A stretch of DNA of 64,000 nucleotides from Impatiens glandulifera. Taxonomy: Eukaryota > Streptophyta > Magnoliopsida > Ericales > Balsaminaceae. Each line of letters begins with the position of its first letter. The stretch's first letter is position 1. Under the pieces are notes generated by a model that was not told the DNA's origin, made no database searches, and worked only from the letters and a program-made list of their open reading frames with translations. The stretch lies in NCBI RefSeq assembly GCF_907164915.1, contig NC_061863.1:3037840-3101839 (forward strand). The letters are read 5' to 3'. The position numbers were made by a program, and so were the translations under genes. Shown here piece after piece: positions 40,066-51,690 of this stretch.

Positions 40066-41159
40066 TGGGGCAGTAGAATAAAGTTACTAAAAATAACATT
40101 CTAACTAAGATTTTTTTTTTTGGAAATAATAATACATAATCAAGTTAGTATACAATCCTTTCAAAATCAAACATATTTTAAATATAATTCAATTATTTTA
40201 TTTAATATTAGTAGCTAAACAATAAATTAGTTAGAAAATTACTAAAAATAAAACAGTAAAAATAAAAAATAAAAATAATACCATGTGAACTACACCCGAA
40301 AATGATAGTTGGAGGGATAAATAGAGAACTTAGTATTGATTTCGTGGTTTATCAAAATTTTGAGTTTGTGTGATCTTTTAATATTTTTTATTTATCTTTT
40401 ATCTAAACAGTTTCACATATATATTTTATAAAATAAAATCATTTCACTTTTTATTTTGTCAATTTTTAAAAGTAATAATAATAATAATAAAATTATAATT
40501 TTCAAATAATTTTATTTTGTGGGTCTCAATGAGTCAAATTGGACTTTTGAAAAAGATGATTTTGATTAATTAGTTTTTAAATAAATAAAAAACTTAAATA
40601 ACATTAATATATAATGATAAATAAAATATATTTTTTCTGGTCTAACTATAACAAGACTTGGATATCCATTGTTTCCTTGAGAGATCTTGAGTCCGAGCTC
40701 GTTATGCAACAAGTTTTGCGCTTTATTGCAACAAGTTTTGCGCTGATTAAATGGTTAAGTGTGTTTGTGGACTATATGTTTAACCCCTTTGGACCACATT
40801 TTATATAATAATAAATAAAATTTTAAAAGTAAAATTGTATTATTTTAATTAATAAATTAAATAATTTAATTAATAAAAAGGTGATTGAAATTATATTTAA
40901 TTATTGTTGAGTTACTGCATAACATTTCCCAGCAATGAAATATTCTTAATAAACTATTGTTGTGGTATATTATATTTTGGTTACATCGTCAATTATGAAT
41001 AGTTGGACACTTTCTGTTTTGACATTAGTTTAAACATTAAAATCTGTATGGAGTTAAATATTGTATAGGCTTTATTTGAAAATATCTATCATTATATATG
41101 TAGTCAAAGTTGAGTTTTGATTTATGCAGAAATCGAGAAAACAAATTTAACATTGTTAA
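40066..41159. other. AT-rich intergenic DNA
   Basis: No gene recognised. A 20-base phrase caacaagttttgcgct is directly repeated at about 40708-40743. Confidence 0.5.
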
Positions 41160-41370
41160 TTTAAATTTAAATGAAATGAAACAACAAAGATTATATTCAA
41201 GTGTAAACACGTACGTAATATATAGGAAGACAATGGATTTGTTGTCATCCTCCTTAATTGAAGTTTTTTTCTTCTTTTTCCTTGATTCAATAATAAGAAT
41301 CACTAGGCATTGGAGGTTCTCTCTTCTTAATCAATAGACCACAAATATGCATGAAATCATTTCCATTAAT
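41160..41370. repeat. Copy of the rhodanese 3' flank
   Basis: Matches 46180-46400: aatgaaatgaaac, caatggatttgttgtcatcc, ccttgattcaataataag. The rhodanese exons are not present here. Confidence 0.7.
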
Positions 41371-41620
41371 TTTAGTTTTTAATATTGTTAGATACAAAAT
41401 GAACATATGAGTTCTTAAGTAAAAATATTATTTACATTTTCTCTTCAACAGTCTAACAAAAACAAAATTCAAATAAGATAAATAAAAATTAAAAAATACC
41501 CATAATTAACAAAACTACTAACCATCAAACATACAAGATAATCAAAACACAAAAATCCAACAACCATAAATCATTAACACCTCCTTAATTACATAGAATA
41601 TAGTTTATCGTTATAACATA

Positions 41621-41775
41621 GTTGACGAAGATTCTTCAAATCTAGGATCCCCTGCGACATATATTCTATACAACAACTCAACTTTCTTATAGAGTTTGGA
41701 ATATATGCTAGAAAATAACTCCTCAACCGCAAGTGTTTCAAATGAATCAATTCAGTTAACTCTTTAGGGAAACTG
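41621..41775 (-). pseudogene. NLR leucine-rich-repeat fragment
   Basis: The minus strand reads FPKELTELIHLKHLRLRSYF, LAYIPNSIRKLS and QGILDLKNLRQL, which fits LRRs of CC-NLR resistance proteins. It lies directly beside the folded NB-ARC fragments and probably derives from the same ancestral gene. Confidence 0.6.
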
Positions 41776-41792
41776 TGGACATGACTTGAGTG

Positions 41793-41992
41793 AGACTTGA
41801 TGCTCTAATTGTTGAGGATACTGCGGTTGTGGGAATTGATGATTCTAAGAGCCAATTGATTTCAATGCTTTATAATGTGGGAGATAAGGATCGGCATAGG
41901 AAAGACCACTCTGGTAAGAAAAGTTTACGAGAGTCGAGACACAAAGAAGCAATTTGATTGTCGCGCTTGGATCACTGTTTCTCAGTCATTTA
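41793..41992 (+). pseudogene. NB-ARC fragment, plus-strand arm of an inverted duplication
   Basis: Encodes decayed LDALIVEDTAVVGIDDSKSQ and a damaged P-loop (the GVGKTTL region has lost bases), then FDCRAWITVSQSFTSLIET-type sequence. It is the inverted copy of 42044-42256. Confidence 0.75.
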
Positions 41993-41999
41993 CTAGCTT

Positions 42000-42301
42000 G
42001 ATCGAAACTTCTCCGAACTTCCTTGAAGAGTTTTAAAGAAGCAGTAAATGACTTGGAAACAGTCATCCATCCAAGCTTTACAATCAAATTGCTCCTCATA
42101 GACTTTCCTTACCAGAGTGGTCTTTCCTACGCCGTCCATCCCTACCACAGTGACGATAAGTAGATTCTTATCTCCCACGTGCATTGAAATCAATTCGCTC
42201 TTAAAATCATCAATTCCCAGAACCGCAGTTTCCTCAACAAATAAAGCATCAAGTCTGAAGAGAGAAGGTCTTTCTTCTTTCTTTGATTCCTTCATGTTCA
42301 A
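42000..42301 (-). pseudogene. NB-ARC fragment of an RPM1-like NLR, minus-strand arm
   Basis: A frame of 102 residues contains LFVEETAVLGIDDFKSELIS and the P-loop VVGMDGVGKTTLVRKVYEEQ, then FDCKAWMDD. This is the start of the NB-ARC ATPase domain (ADP/ATP binding) of CC-NLR immune receptors. After about 60 residues of NB-ARC it runs into the loop of the palindrome and stops. No coiled-coil domain and no further NB-ARC motifs (kinase 2, GLPL, MHD) are present. Confidence 0.75.
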
Positions 42302-42369
42302 GCTAATGAGTTTTATATTATTCTCAGACCTTGCAGATGAAAGACCTGTGTTTAATCATCAACTGAAAT

Positions 42370-42990
42370 AGGTGGTAATGAGTGATACAACGTGACATGT
42401 TCCCAAAATTTGGTAATAAAATAAAAGAGAAACTCAAAAATAAGCCCCTACAATATTTCTAAATTTTAATATAAGATCCTAACATTTTTATTTTGATTTA
42501 AACCCCTTCAATTTAAAAATCACCCTTTTTTTTAAAAGGAACATCTAAGAGAAACATCAATGTAGCTGTGTATTAAGAGGGGGTGATCTTAAACTTTAGG
42601 AGCCTAAATGAAAATAAATAATAATTTACAAGCTTATATCAAAATTAGTAAATTATACAAAATAAAATCTATAAAATAAATACAACAATGGTTGATATAG
42701 ATATTAAATTATAATAACAATTTATTAAATTTTACAATCATGCATCACACAAAAAGTATGAATTCAGCGTTCTAAAAAAATTACGAGCTCATTTAAGTTC
42801 TTAAATTATGAGCGTTGAAGTAAAGCAAAACAAATGAACCAATGAAACGATGTTGGAAGATCTCTACTAAATATTCTAAGCGGCAGTTGAAATTATTCTT
42901 AGCCGATAGTTGATAAACAAGGCCGAAAAATCTCATACCAAATGATAATTGATCATCTATATATATGGACGAAAAATAATAAACTCAGTA
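42370..42990. other. AT-rich spacer
   Basis: No gene or element recognised. Confidence 0.5.
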
Positions 42991-42994
42991 CAAA

Positions 42995-43700
42995 TCATGA
43001 GAAGATACATGTAAGAGGGTCTCCATATTAAAAATCAAATAAAATAACTTGTTATTGAAAACATGAAAAATATCTCTAAATTCGATAATTTTAACTCGTT
43101 GCTTCTAAAAGGGGGACAGACACGGACTCGAAAATGCATCACCAACACAATCGAATGATATAAGCAACAATCGACCCACTAAAAGAATTATCCGGATCAC
43201 AAAATCTGGGATAAAAAAATTGATCATACTAAATAAGATGTTACATTGAATAAAATAAAATACAAACTCAAAATTGAGTGGTGAAAAGAAAATAAGGCAC
43301 CATTTGAAATTAAAAAAAAAAAAAAGTTATCGGGAGGAGCATGATTTTTTTTTTTTTTATTAGCTTTCTTATTTATTATGAAATGAGCATTAAGATGTAT
43401 CAAAATTTATTTTTAAAAAAAATGAAGGGTCTGATTTGACTAATTATTAGTAGTGGAGGCAATATCAAGTTTAGGCATACCTTTTAGGACGTTGCTTACT
43501 CATGCTCATGTTGGTGTATTGTATCATCAAATAATTGAAGTGTTTATCTCATTAAAGGAGAAATAAAAAGTTATAAAAAGTTGATAAAGGGTTTATTTAA
43601 AGGTGATGTTTCTTGAAGATGAAGTTTGGTAAAGGGTCTAATTTAATTATTTGTCCGTTTGATCATTAAAGAGAAATTTAAAGTTATAGAATAAAAACTA
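42995..43700. repeat. Second copy of the 39450-40065 segment
   Basis: Diverged by small indels and substitutions. It places a duplication boundary on each side of the NLR fragments. Confidence 0.7.
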
Positions 43701-45540
43701 TCAAATAACTAGTGTATAAGAACTCCCCATTAAAAGGTGGCTTTACCCGAGATATCAAAAACCTTATTTGAAAAATGGTAATTTGTAATTAGTATCTTAT
43801 TGGAAATTGCAAAACCTTATAATTTAAAGTAATTTTTCTTCTTTTTTGGTATAAGATTTATTTAAAGTTTATGATCCAAAAGATAGTGTTAGTTTATTTT
43901 ATTGGTATAAAGAATATATTTTGAATCATTAGAGATTATGGTATGATTTTTAACTTAATTTGGTATAAGGATTATTTTTAAGATTATGATCTAGATTTCT
44001 AAATTTTTGGCAAGACAAACCTAACAAATATGAAAAATGGCATACCTCGTGATTTTCTCCTTCATTGAAGCGATCTTCTCAAAATGAGTTGCGACGTTGA
44101 TGCAGAAATCGTATCGTATCTCCCATTTCGGGGCTACAATAAAAATTATCGATGTGTTTGGTGGCCAAGATACTATTTGGGTATATGATCTTCAGGTTAT
44201 CGAATCTCAAAAAAACCGTCTTAAAAATATTCATCTCTTCAACAATCATATGAAACAAAACAAGAGAATTTCATTAAACACGTAAATCAATTAAAATATA
44301 GAATAGGAATGACGGTTATTGCACCCATGATAAACAAGAATATAATCACTTCAAACGTCATTTTGCAAGTGTTTCTGAACATGTACTAATTCTTCATCAT
44401 TCCAACCCACAAATAAATAAGATCACCACTTTAATCTAGTATAATTGTCAATAAATTTAATTTAATTTGCCTCAAATTTATTAATAATTTTACAGTTTTT
44501 TTAAACTAAGTTTTATTTTATAATAGGTAAAGAGTGTAACAAAACTAGAGAAGAAAAAAAAAAGTTTACCTTACAAATGCCCCTCGGTGTCTGAAATTCC
44601 CTTAAAGAAAATAGATTTGATGTTGAGTAACTAAATTCGTGTTATTTTTTTCATTGGCAACAGAGATTAAAATTCTTACTGAAAGTAAAAATATATTTAC
44701 TCTGTTTTTTAGGATTTTTTTGGTTTTGATTTCTTCTATAAATTTTGTGAACTTGTATTCTTTAATTTCACTAATTTAAATTTAATTATTTATATGCAAA
44801 ATTTATTTGAATCACAAACACCAAAAACATATTCAAATATTGAATCTTGTAAAAGAGATTTTACAATTAGTCCTAACATACCTAAAGGAAATGCTACTAA
44901 GAATGAATAGAAATGGCCTTTAGAAAATAATACTTTTTTTAAGAAGGTACATGCATATTAATTACAACCTTGGATATATAATAATGAAAAGGCTTGGCTT
45001 CATGAATATATAGAATACATGTTAAATTAAATATACACCATGAGAATGATTTAATAAAACCATGCAATCAAGAATTTTTAATGAAAATAAATAACACAAA
45101 ATTACATCTCAGAAAATAAATAAATTTTGTTGTAATATATATTATTACAACAATTCAAATATTTCAATTAGGTAGTTTCTTATTTTTATTTAACTCATTT
45201 GTAATAAATAAACTAGATTTTTTTATTTCATTCGGGTTCTCGCACAGCACAATTCGTTTTTCAAGACTAAATGATTTAGGTGCTTAATGCGCGAGTAAAG
45301 TTTACTAGGGTCATAACATTCTTTCTCGGGTTGGTTGAAGATCTCAAGAGTAGATATTTCAAGATCACAAGAATGTATAACTTTGGCTGGACTCATAGGA
45401 TAGAAATTATAATCTGTTCCACTATATTGAGTATGTATTGTTCCAAATTGATTCATTTTAACATTTTATATATTGAGTAAAGAAAATTATTATTTCAACA
45501 GTTCAGATTTCTGTTTAAAAATGACATTTTTGTTTTGTTT
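43701..45540. other. AT-rich intergenic DNA upstream of the rhodanese exons
   Basis: A first rhodanese exon (with the LDVR motif) should lie here if the gene is intact, but I could not find it. Frames at 44097-44285 and 45223-45480 match nothing I know. Confidence 0.45.
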
Positions 45541-45547
45541 GTTTCAG

Positions 45548-46183
45548 GACTTGTGATGAATTCATTGCTGGACATGTTTTAGGGTCTAAGATTTGGAGAT
45601 GATAATGGCAATAAGACTTTACATGAGAGAAATCCAAATTCATATAACTCTAATAGCAGATATATTTATAAAATAAATAAATAAAGACTAATAGAGAGCT
45701 GTAACTAAGAAGAATCTAATCGACAAACTAACCCAATGAATTAACCCTGTTTTCATTCTACAGGAATGTCAACAACCCCTAAGTTTGTCGAGGAGATATC
45801 ATCACAGTTTGAAAAGAAGGATAAAATTGTCATTGTATGACCTTTTTTCTCGAAGGAATCCTATTTACAGTACTCAAACAAATTCCAACATTCCAAATTT
45901 CAGTATGATTATTCATATAAATCCTCAGGGTTGTCAAAGTGGGAGATGTTCAAATATGGCTGCAGCTGATCTTTTATCTGCTGTAAGTAAAGACTATCCC
46001 TTATTTTGAAACAATAAATGAAACTATAACATTCAAACTGCTATCTATCTCAAGTAGAGTAAAACTATGACTACATTGTTGTTGTATATCCTTACATTTT
46101 CTCGGTGGCAGGGTTTTACCTCCTCCATCACCGATATGGCTGGTGGGTGGCTCAAATGTGAGCTTCCTACAGAGATGAAATGA
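45548..46183 (+). CDS. Rhodanese-like (single-domain sulfurtransferase) gene, 5' part missing or damaged
   Basis: Rhodaneses move sulfane sulfur via an active-site Cys. Exons inferred from GT-AG sites: a first recognisable one at 45548 (TCDEFIAGHVLGSK), then 45764-45834 (GMSTTPKFVEEISSQFEKKD), 45929-45982 (GCQSGRCSNMAAADLLSA, active-site Cys in CQSGR) and 46112-46183 (GFTSSITDMAGGWLKCELPT then EMK and stop). The last three join in phase and match plant STR16/Sen1-type proteins of about 120-180 residues. After 45590 the expected NIPYM segment is out of frame (RLYMRE in another frame) and no donor is obvious. No upstream exon with the conserved DVR was found. Either the gene is a recent pseudogene or its 5' exons escaped me. 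It converges on SNRNP25. Confidence 0.7.
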
Positions 46184-46416
46184 AATGAAACTGACAGATT
46201 ATATTAAAATGTAAACACATAGGGAGATAATGGATTTGTTGTCATCCTTAATTGAATCCAAATTACTAGACATTGGAGTTTTTTTCCTTGATTCAATAAT
46301 AAGCATGTATATTGATACTGTTTTTAATGGGTTATCTCTTCTTGATCAATGTTTGATACAATACATATATGCATGATGAGTTTCTGAATCATTTCTGAAA
46401 AACAAGTGATAATCCC

Positions 46417-47239
46417 TCATGTTTTCCGGTTTAGGCCATGAAAGAAGCGATGCTTTCTCCTTTTAGAATGTCTTTGGAATTCCTTTGAAGCGACATAGGG
46501 GATAAAATGCACCTGCATATGAATAAATGTCACTATTTTCATTCAAAACTATCTAAATGAAGATGAACATGTCAGTTTAAGGATGCAAATTTATGTTTCT
46601 TTGGTGACAAATAGTATTTTCTGTTTAATTACTAGGATACTAGAAAACAATCACCTGAGCGTTGTTTCGAAGGCCGTGATCTTGCAGGGAGGAGCTTTCG
46701 TCAAGCATCTTAACATTTTGACAAGAAAGACAGAAATTCTTCCATACATGTTTCCTGTAAATTCAGCTTGAATCTGAAAATCAAGACTTTAAAGAAAGGG
46801 GAAGGGGAGACAAACAAACCAGGAAATTTGACGATGACCCATGTTGGATTGCTCCATTTCATTAACTTTCTTCTTAATTGCCAATTTCAGATCCTTGACA
46901 TTGGCCGAATTATTAACTGCAACATCTGAATCAGAGAATAAACATCCAATTTAGAAGACAAGGAAAAGACTGCAACAGATGAAGTTTCAATCGAAGGTTA
47001 CCGAAGGAGGTGTTGTCCATTTTAAGGACAGATATGCGCATGGCGCTGCCGAGCTCCAAATTGATTAGGGTATCGACATCGGATAAAGTCGGTTTCTTCG
47101 ATACATCGGCGAGAATGGGATCATCGAGAAGGGCAGAGAGTGTTGAATAAAGTCTTGCCTTCTTCTTCACACTCTCGCTATTGTACGCCGCCGCCTCTTC
47201 AGTAACCGCCGACGGATCCATGTGCTTTCTGTCGCCCAT
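46417..47239 (-). CDS. SNRNP25: U11/U12 snRNP 25 kDa protein (minor spliceosome)
   Basis: A component of the U11/U12 di-snRNP that recognises U12-type introns in the nucleus. Exons from GT-AG sites: 47239-47002, 46925-46820, 46754-46655 and 46512-46417. They join in phase to 179 residues. Visible family signatures: ALLDDPILADVSKKPTLSDV, LINLELGSAMRISVLKMDN, VKDLKLAIKKKVNEMEQS, GHRQISWKHVWKNFCLSC, LQDHGLRNNAQVHFIPYV and a basic tail RHSKRRKHRFFHGLN. The C-terminal half is a ubiquitin-like fold. ATG at 47239 (MGDRKHMD) was preferred over an in-frame ATG 10 codons upstream because plant homologues start near MxxxMD; either is possible. Its 3' end lies about 230 bases from the 3' end of the rhodanese gene. 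Confidence 0.93.
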
Positions 47240-47261
47240 CTTTGTTTCATAGGAACCAGAA

Positions 47262-47275
47262 AACAAATTATATAC
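47262..47275 (-). promoter_or_regulatory. Candidate TATA region of SNRNP25
   Basis: The minus strand reads agtatataattt about 25-35 bases upstream of the chosen ATG. If this were the TATA box, transcription would start very near the ATG, so it is uncertain. Confidence 0.3.
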
Positions 47276-47439
47276 TACAATAATAGTTTTTACTTTTTAT
47301 TAAATTTTGTTTGAAGGAATTAACTGTAAATATAAAATAACTTCTCTTAAAAATTTAATTATTTATAAATTATAAAAAGATCCCTACAATATTTTTTTTA
47401 CCTGTTACAAAATAAAAAATTATTATTATTCTAATTTTA

Positions 47440-48030
47440 GAATATTCAGATCTCTATCTTCTATCAAAAAATAAAAATATCCCACCAAATTGTATTTTGA
47501 AATTTTGATATCTCATCTGAAACTATTATTGTTTTACTAAATGAAAATGTCATGTCATAAAAAAAAAAAAAAAAAGGATATTTGAGTATGACTTAAAACA
47601 AGTTCAAAGTAGAGTAATTTATAATTTTCTAACAGTTAATTGAATTCTATACCGTTCATATTAGTTGTGGGATATTCTATTCAACTATTACTTTTGTTAA
47701 CAATAAATTAATATGAATGAATTAATTAAAATTAATCTTAATAATTAGTTTCAAATAAACATCCAAGTAATGCATAAAAAAAGTGAGATTTTATCCTCTA
47801 AAACCCTAATTTTAGGAAACGCAAAGTTATATCTAAGTTACTCAACCAGAGTCCGTTTTAGGGCGTCCAATCGTCGCCGTCGCGTAGAAGCTCCAGTTCG
47901 TCAGGCAAGTATGACTTAAATCACATTTGTCGCCGCAGAGTACTTGAATACACATCACAATTTCCCAATGGAGTTCAAATCGAAGCTCTCGTCCATTTGC
48001 TGGGGAAATTTGACAAAATGACTGTAAAAA
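47440..48030 (+). pseudogene. mTERF promoter, leader and small coding fragment (copy 6)
   Basis: Matches the region upstream of the intact mTERF at 56581: atatcccaccaa, ttgttaacaa, aaaaccctaattttaggaaa at 47796, and the leader cgccgtcgcgtagaagctcc. It then jumps from the leader straight to codons equivalent to VIAAEYLNTHHNF-(P/S)-EFKSKLSS and ends near 48010. The start codon, presequence and about 300 C-terminal residues are missing. Confidence 0.85.
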
Positions 48031-48099
48031 GTATCTTTAATTCTTATACCTCCGGTTAAATAGTTGAGTGTGTTGCGAGTTACACACCTAATCCGTTGG

Positions 48100-48682
48100 A
48101 TGACAAATTTTGCGTCTGGTTAATTTGTATTATCGTAAAAACAGGTTTAATTTAAAAATAATGTACAATTTTATTTATTTTTTTATTATTTGATAGGGTG
48201 TATTGTATTTATTTTGTTCTCTTCAATATTATTTTTTAAAAATATATTATAATTAATTTTAAATTTTTTAGATTTGTTTTTATTGAAGTTTATTTGGAAA
48301 ATAATTATTGTTTTTTTAGAACGTTGGATTTCGCTCCTCTTTCGGAATGCGGTTAATTCCCGCGGATTAAACATGTAGTCCGCAAATCAACTCAACAGGT
48401 TAACTAGACGTGCGGTCGTCTAACGAGCTTGAACCCAGAACCTCAAAGAAGTTGAAGACTTTGGATATTCACTTCTTTTTATCGCTAGTTTAGAAGAAGA
48501 GATTTATTGCTTTATTTTATGATATAAAATTTGTATTTTTTAAAGGTTTGATAGAGTTTTGAATTTTTTACAATTGTTTTCATTTTTATCTATTTATGAT
48601 TTAGGCAGTGACATAAATTAATACTTTAAACAATTAACTATTCAAAGTCTTTATATATTATTAATTAGTCCATATCTTTTTA
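48100..48682. repeat. Spacer matching 32340-32780
   Basis: Second-block copy of the mTERF-to-kinase spacer. Near 48315-48500 it has an extra segment (ttggatttcgctcctctttc through gaagaagagattta) absent from the first block, probably a small insertion. Confidence 0.7.
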
Positions 48683-49964
48683 GAGTAATGATAGATGGAG
48701 CTAAAGACGTGGAGTGGTGATTAGACTTGCCGGTATATGTTTATTTTTTTTTTCTTTTATCTTCGTTAATAATTTTCTCTCTCTTTCCACTACTTACATT
48801 TTCTCTCTCTTTATTAAATAAGACACATTCAATAAAAAAAAATTAATTATTATTATTAAAAAACACTTAGTAATTTAAAAAACACTTAACAATTTTTATT
48901 ATTATAAATATTTTTTTTTAAATTATTGTATATGCCACTATAAACAAACACACATATTTTAATTATTTATCTCTCTCAATAGTTTATTTTCTTTTATTTA
49001 TATACAAGAGAACTAGATAAAGATGGGTCATGATGCACATCATTTTCGTTATCTTTCACTCCATTTTAAATTGGACAACTAGGAGACAAATTTTTAACTA
49101 CTAACATGATTCAACACAAACCACAAATTACTAATATTCAAGATAGATATAACTCAAATCATAAACAACTAATATTCAACATAAATAAAAAAAACCACTA
49201 ACAGAGAATAACTAACATGATGTGCTATTATTGAATGTTGTTGAGTGAGCTTTTGTAGTTGATTGACCATTACGTAGTTGATTGAGCTTCAATAATTGAT
49301 TGAGTTTCTAATAAATTACAGAAGATGAACGGACATGAAAAGAAAGAAAAAGACTTTTAAAGAGAGAAAAAGATAAACAATAATTAAGAGTTTAAAAAAG
49401 AGAATCAATCAGTTGATTAAAATGATTAATAATTTTATTTTTTTATTATTAATATATATTATTAAATTAATTGAATCAATTGGTTAGTTAATTGAATCAA
49501 TTGGTTAGTTAATTGAATTAAAAAAATATTTTTTATTCTCTTATATATAAATTTTAAGTAACACAATGATTTATTATTTATTTTAATTTGAGTTATTTTT
49601 ATTATTGAAAATAAATTTTAATTTTTCAATAAATAAAAGAAAATAAACTATTGAGAGAAATAAATAAATAAAATGCTTGTTTATAGTGGCATATATAATA
49701 ATTTAAAAAAGAATATTTATAATAATAAAAATTGTTAAGTGTTTTTTAAATTATTAAGTGTTTTTAATAATAATAATTGATTTTTTTATTGAATGTGTCT
49801 TATTTAATACAGAGAGAGAAAATATAAGTAGTGGGAAGAGAGAAAAAATTATTAACGAAGATAAAAAAAATAAATAAATAAACATATACCGAGTCTAATC
49901 ACCGCTCCACATAGTTCTCGCTGCCTCATTAGCTACGAATCTTTCTCTCGCTCTATCATTACTC
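48683..49964. mobile_element. TIR-type Mutator-like (MULE) non-autonomous element
   Basis: Long terminal inverted repeats of about 330 bases run inward from gagtaatgatag at 48683 and ctatcattactc at 49964. The right arm holds about 26 bases near its end that the left lacks. The nonamer atcttttta occurs directly outside both ends (48674-48682 and 49965-49973), the 9-bp target duplication typical of Mutator elements. The first-block copy of this spacer (near 32765) has no insertion. The 1282-bp element holds no transposase. Confidence 0.9.
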
Positions 49965-50431
49965 ATCTTTTTAATAGAAAAAGACCTTTAACCATTCACC
50001 ATTATTTTATTTATTATCTAATAATAAATGACAAATTGTGTAGACTTTTGTACTCCTGCCTTTTTTTGTTTGTTTTTTTAATATATTGGATCTTTTTTTA
50101 ACTGTAATTTAAAACTCCCTTGATCAGAAAACCCCAAGCTACCTCCTCCTTCTTCTCCGACAATCACCATCTACAACATGCTATCGCCGTCGACTGCGGT
50201 TCCCTCCACAACTCCACGTCAATTGACGGCAGAAAATGGGTTGGAGAAGCAAATTCTTCTACAATCGTTTCATTTCATGGAGCTGAAAGTAGTAAGTAAA
50301 TCAGTGTGGAGCCACGCATGGGCTAAGGTGGGCTTCAGCCCCATCTAAATTAAAATCTTAAAATAAAACATTTTATATATGTATTTGACATGTGATGACT
50401 ATCAGGTGATCAAACTGGTCTCCCTTTTAAT

Positions 50432-50722
50432 ATATAATTTTTATCTATAAATTAATTCATAATTATTTTATTTTATACTAACAATATTTTCTAATATACA
50501 AATATTTATAATAATACATAAATTTTAATGAATATATAAATAAAATTTATTTATATAAATAACTTTAATTTATTATATTTTAAAATATAATTTTTATATA
50601 TAAATTAATTCATAATTATTTTATTTTATACTAATAATATTTTCTAATATACAAATATTTATAATAATACATAAATTTTAATTAATATATAAATAAAATT
50701 TATTTATATAAATAAAGTATAA
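50432..50722. repeat. Tandem duplication inside the hAT remnant
   Basis: An AT-rich block of about 150 bases containing aattaattcataattatttt and ttttctaatatacaaatatt occurs twice in direct order. Confidence 0.75.
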
Positions 50723-50959
50723 AAAATTATATATAAAATAATGTAAATCATATAATAATATTATTTATTTTAAAATTATATTTATATAATAATTATACAT
50801 TATATTTTATTTATTTCAATATAATTAATAATATAAATTATTTATAAAGGTAAAATATAAAAATTAAAATAATAATAATGTTTTATATTTCTTAATTTTA
50901 AACTATTTCAAAAATTTATAAGAAAATATAAATTAATATTAATAAACAAGTTAAAATAG

Positions 50960-51690
50960 TTACATTGGTTTGATTCGGTATTTAAATAAAAAATTTGATA
51001 TCCCTGTTCAAAAACTTAACAAATCTCCTAGAATTGATGTTGATGTAAGTTATCTTAAACTTGATCAAACATTACGTATTCCAATATGGAAATATCATTT
51101 TAATCAAATGGATGAAATTAGACGAGCTTATATAAGATGGGGTCATATCAACCTATTAAGGATGAGTACCCGCCGACCAAATTTGGAAATCAAAATCGAC
51201 GGTTCCAAAGTCATTGGTTTAAGAAAATTACTTGGTTAGAATACTCTCATTTGAAAGATGCTGCTTTTTGCTTCCCATGTTTCTTGTTTAAACATAAACA
51301 ACCTTAAAACCTACATTTACAATAGATAGATTCAAATATTGAAAGCGAGTTAATGATGGGGATAGATGTTATTTTGTTATGCATATAGGATGTAATATTT
51401 CACCACATAATAGGGCAGTTGAATATTTTGATAATCTAATGAATATCCTTGTCATATTGATAAAGTACTGAATGCATAGTCTTCAGATGAAAAAAAACAA
51501 AATAACAAATTACGGCTTACAACAACTATTGAAAGCACTCGGTGGCTCACTTTGCAAACGTGTGCATTGAGAGGGCATGACAAGTCTTCATCTTCGAATA
51601 ATCGTAGAAATTTTATTGAAAAAAAAACGGAGCATAGAAAATTAAATATGAGATGCAAGTTGGAGTCAGCTCCAAGTAATTTTTCATCCT
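50960..51690 (+). pseudogene. Truncated hAT transposase with TTF-type zinc finger
   Basis: The frame from 50970 gives LDQTLRIPIWKYHFNQMDEI and RRAYIRWGH. After frame changes come EYSHLKDAAFCFPCFLFKHK (zinc-finger Cys pair), YWKRVNDG and SPHNRAVEYFDNLMN. Finally TTIESTRWLTLQTCALRGHD and SSSSNNRRNFIE follow. These match plant zinc-finger MYM-type protein 1-like transposases. The central catalytic region and C-terminal dimerisation domain are missing. Confidence 0.8.
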
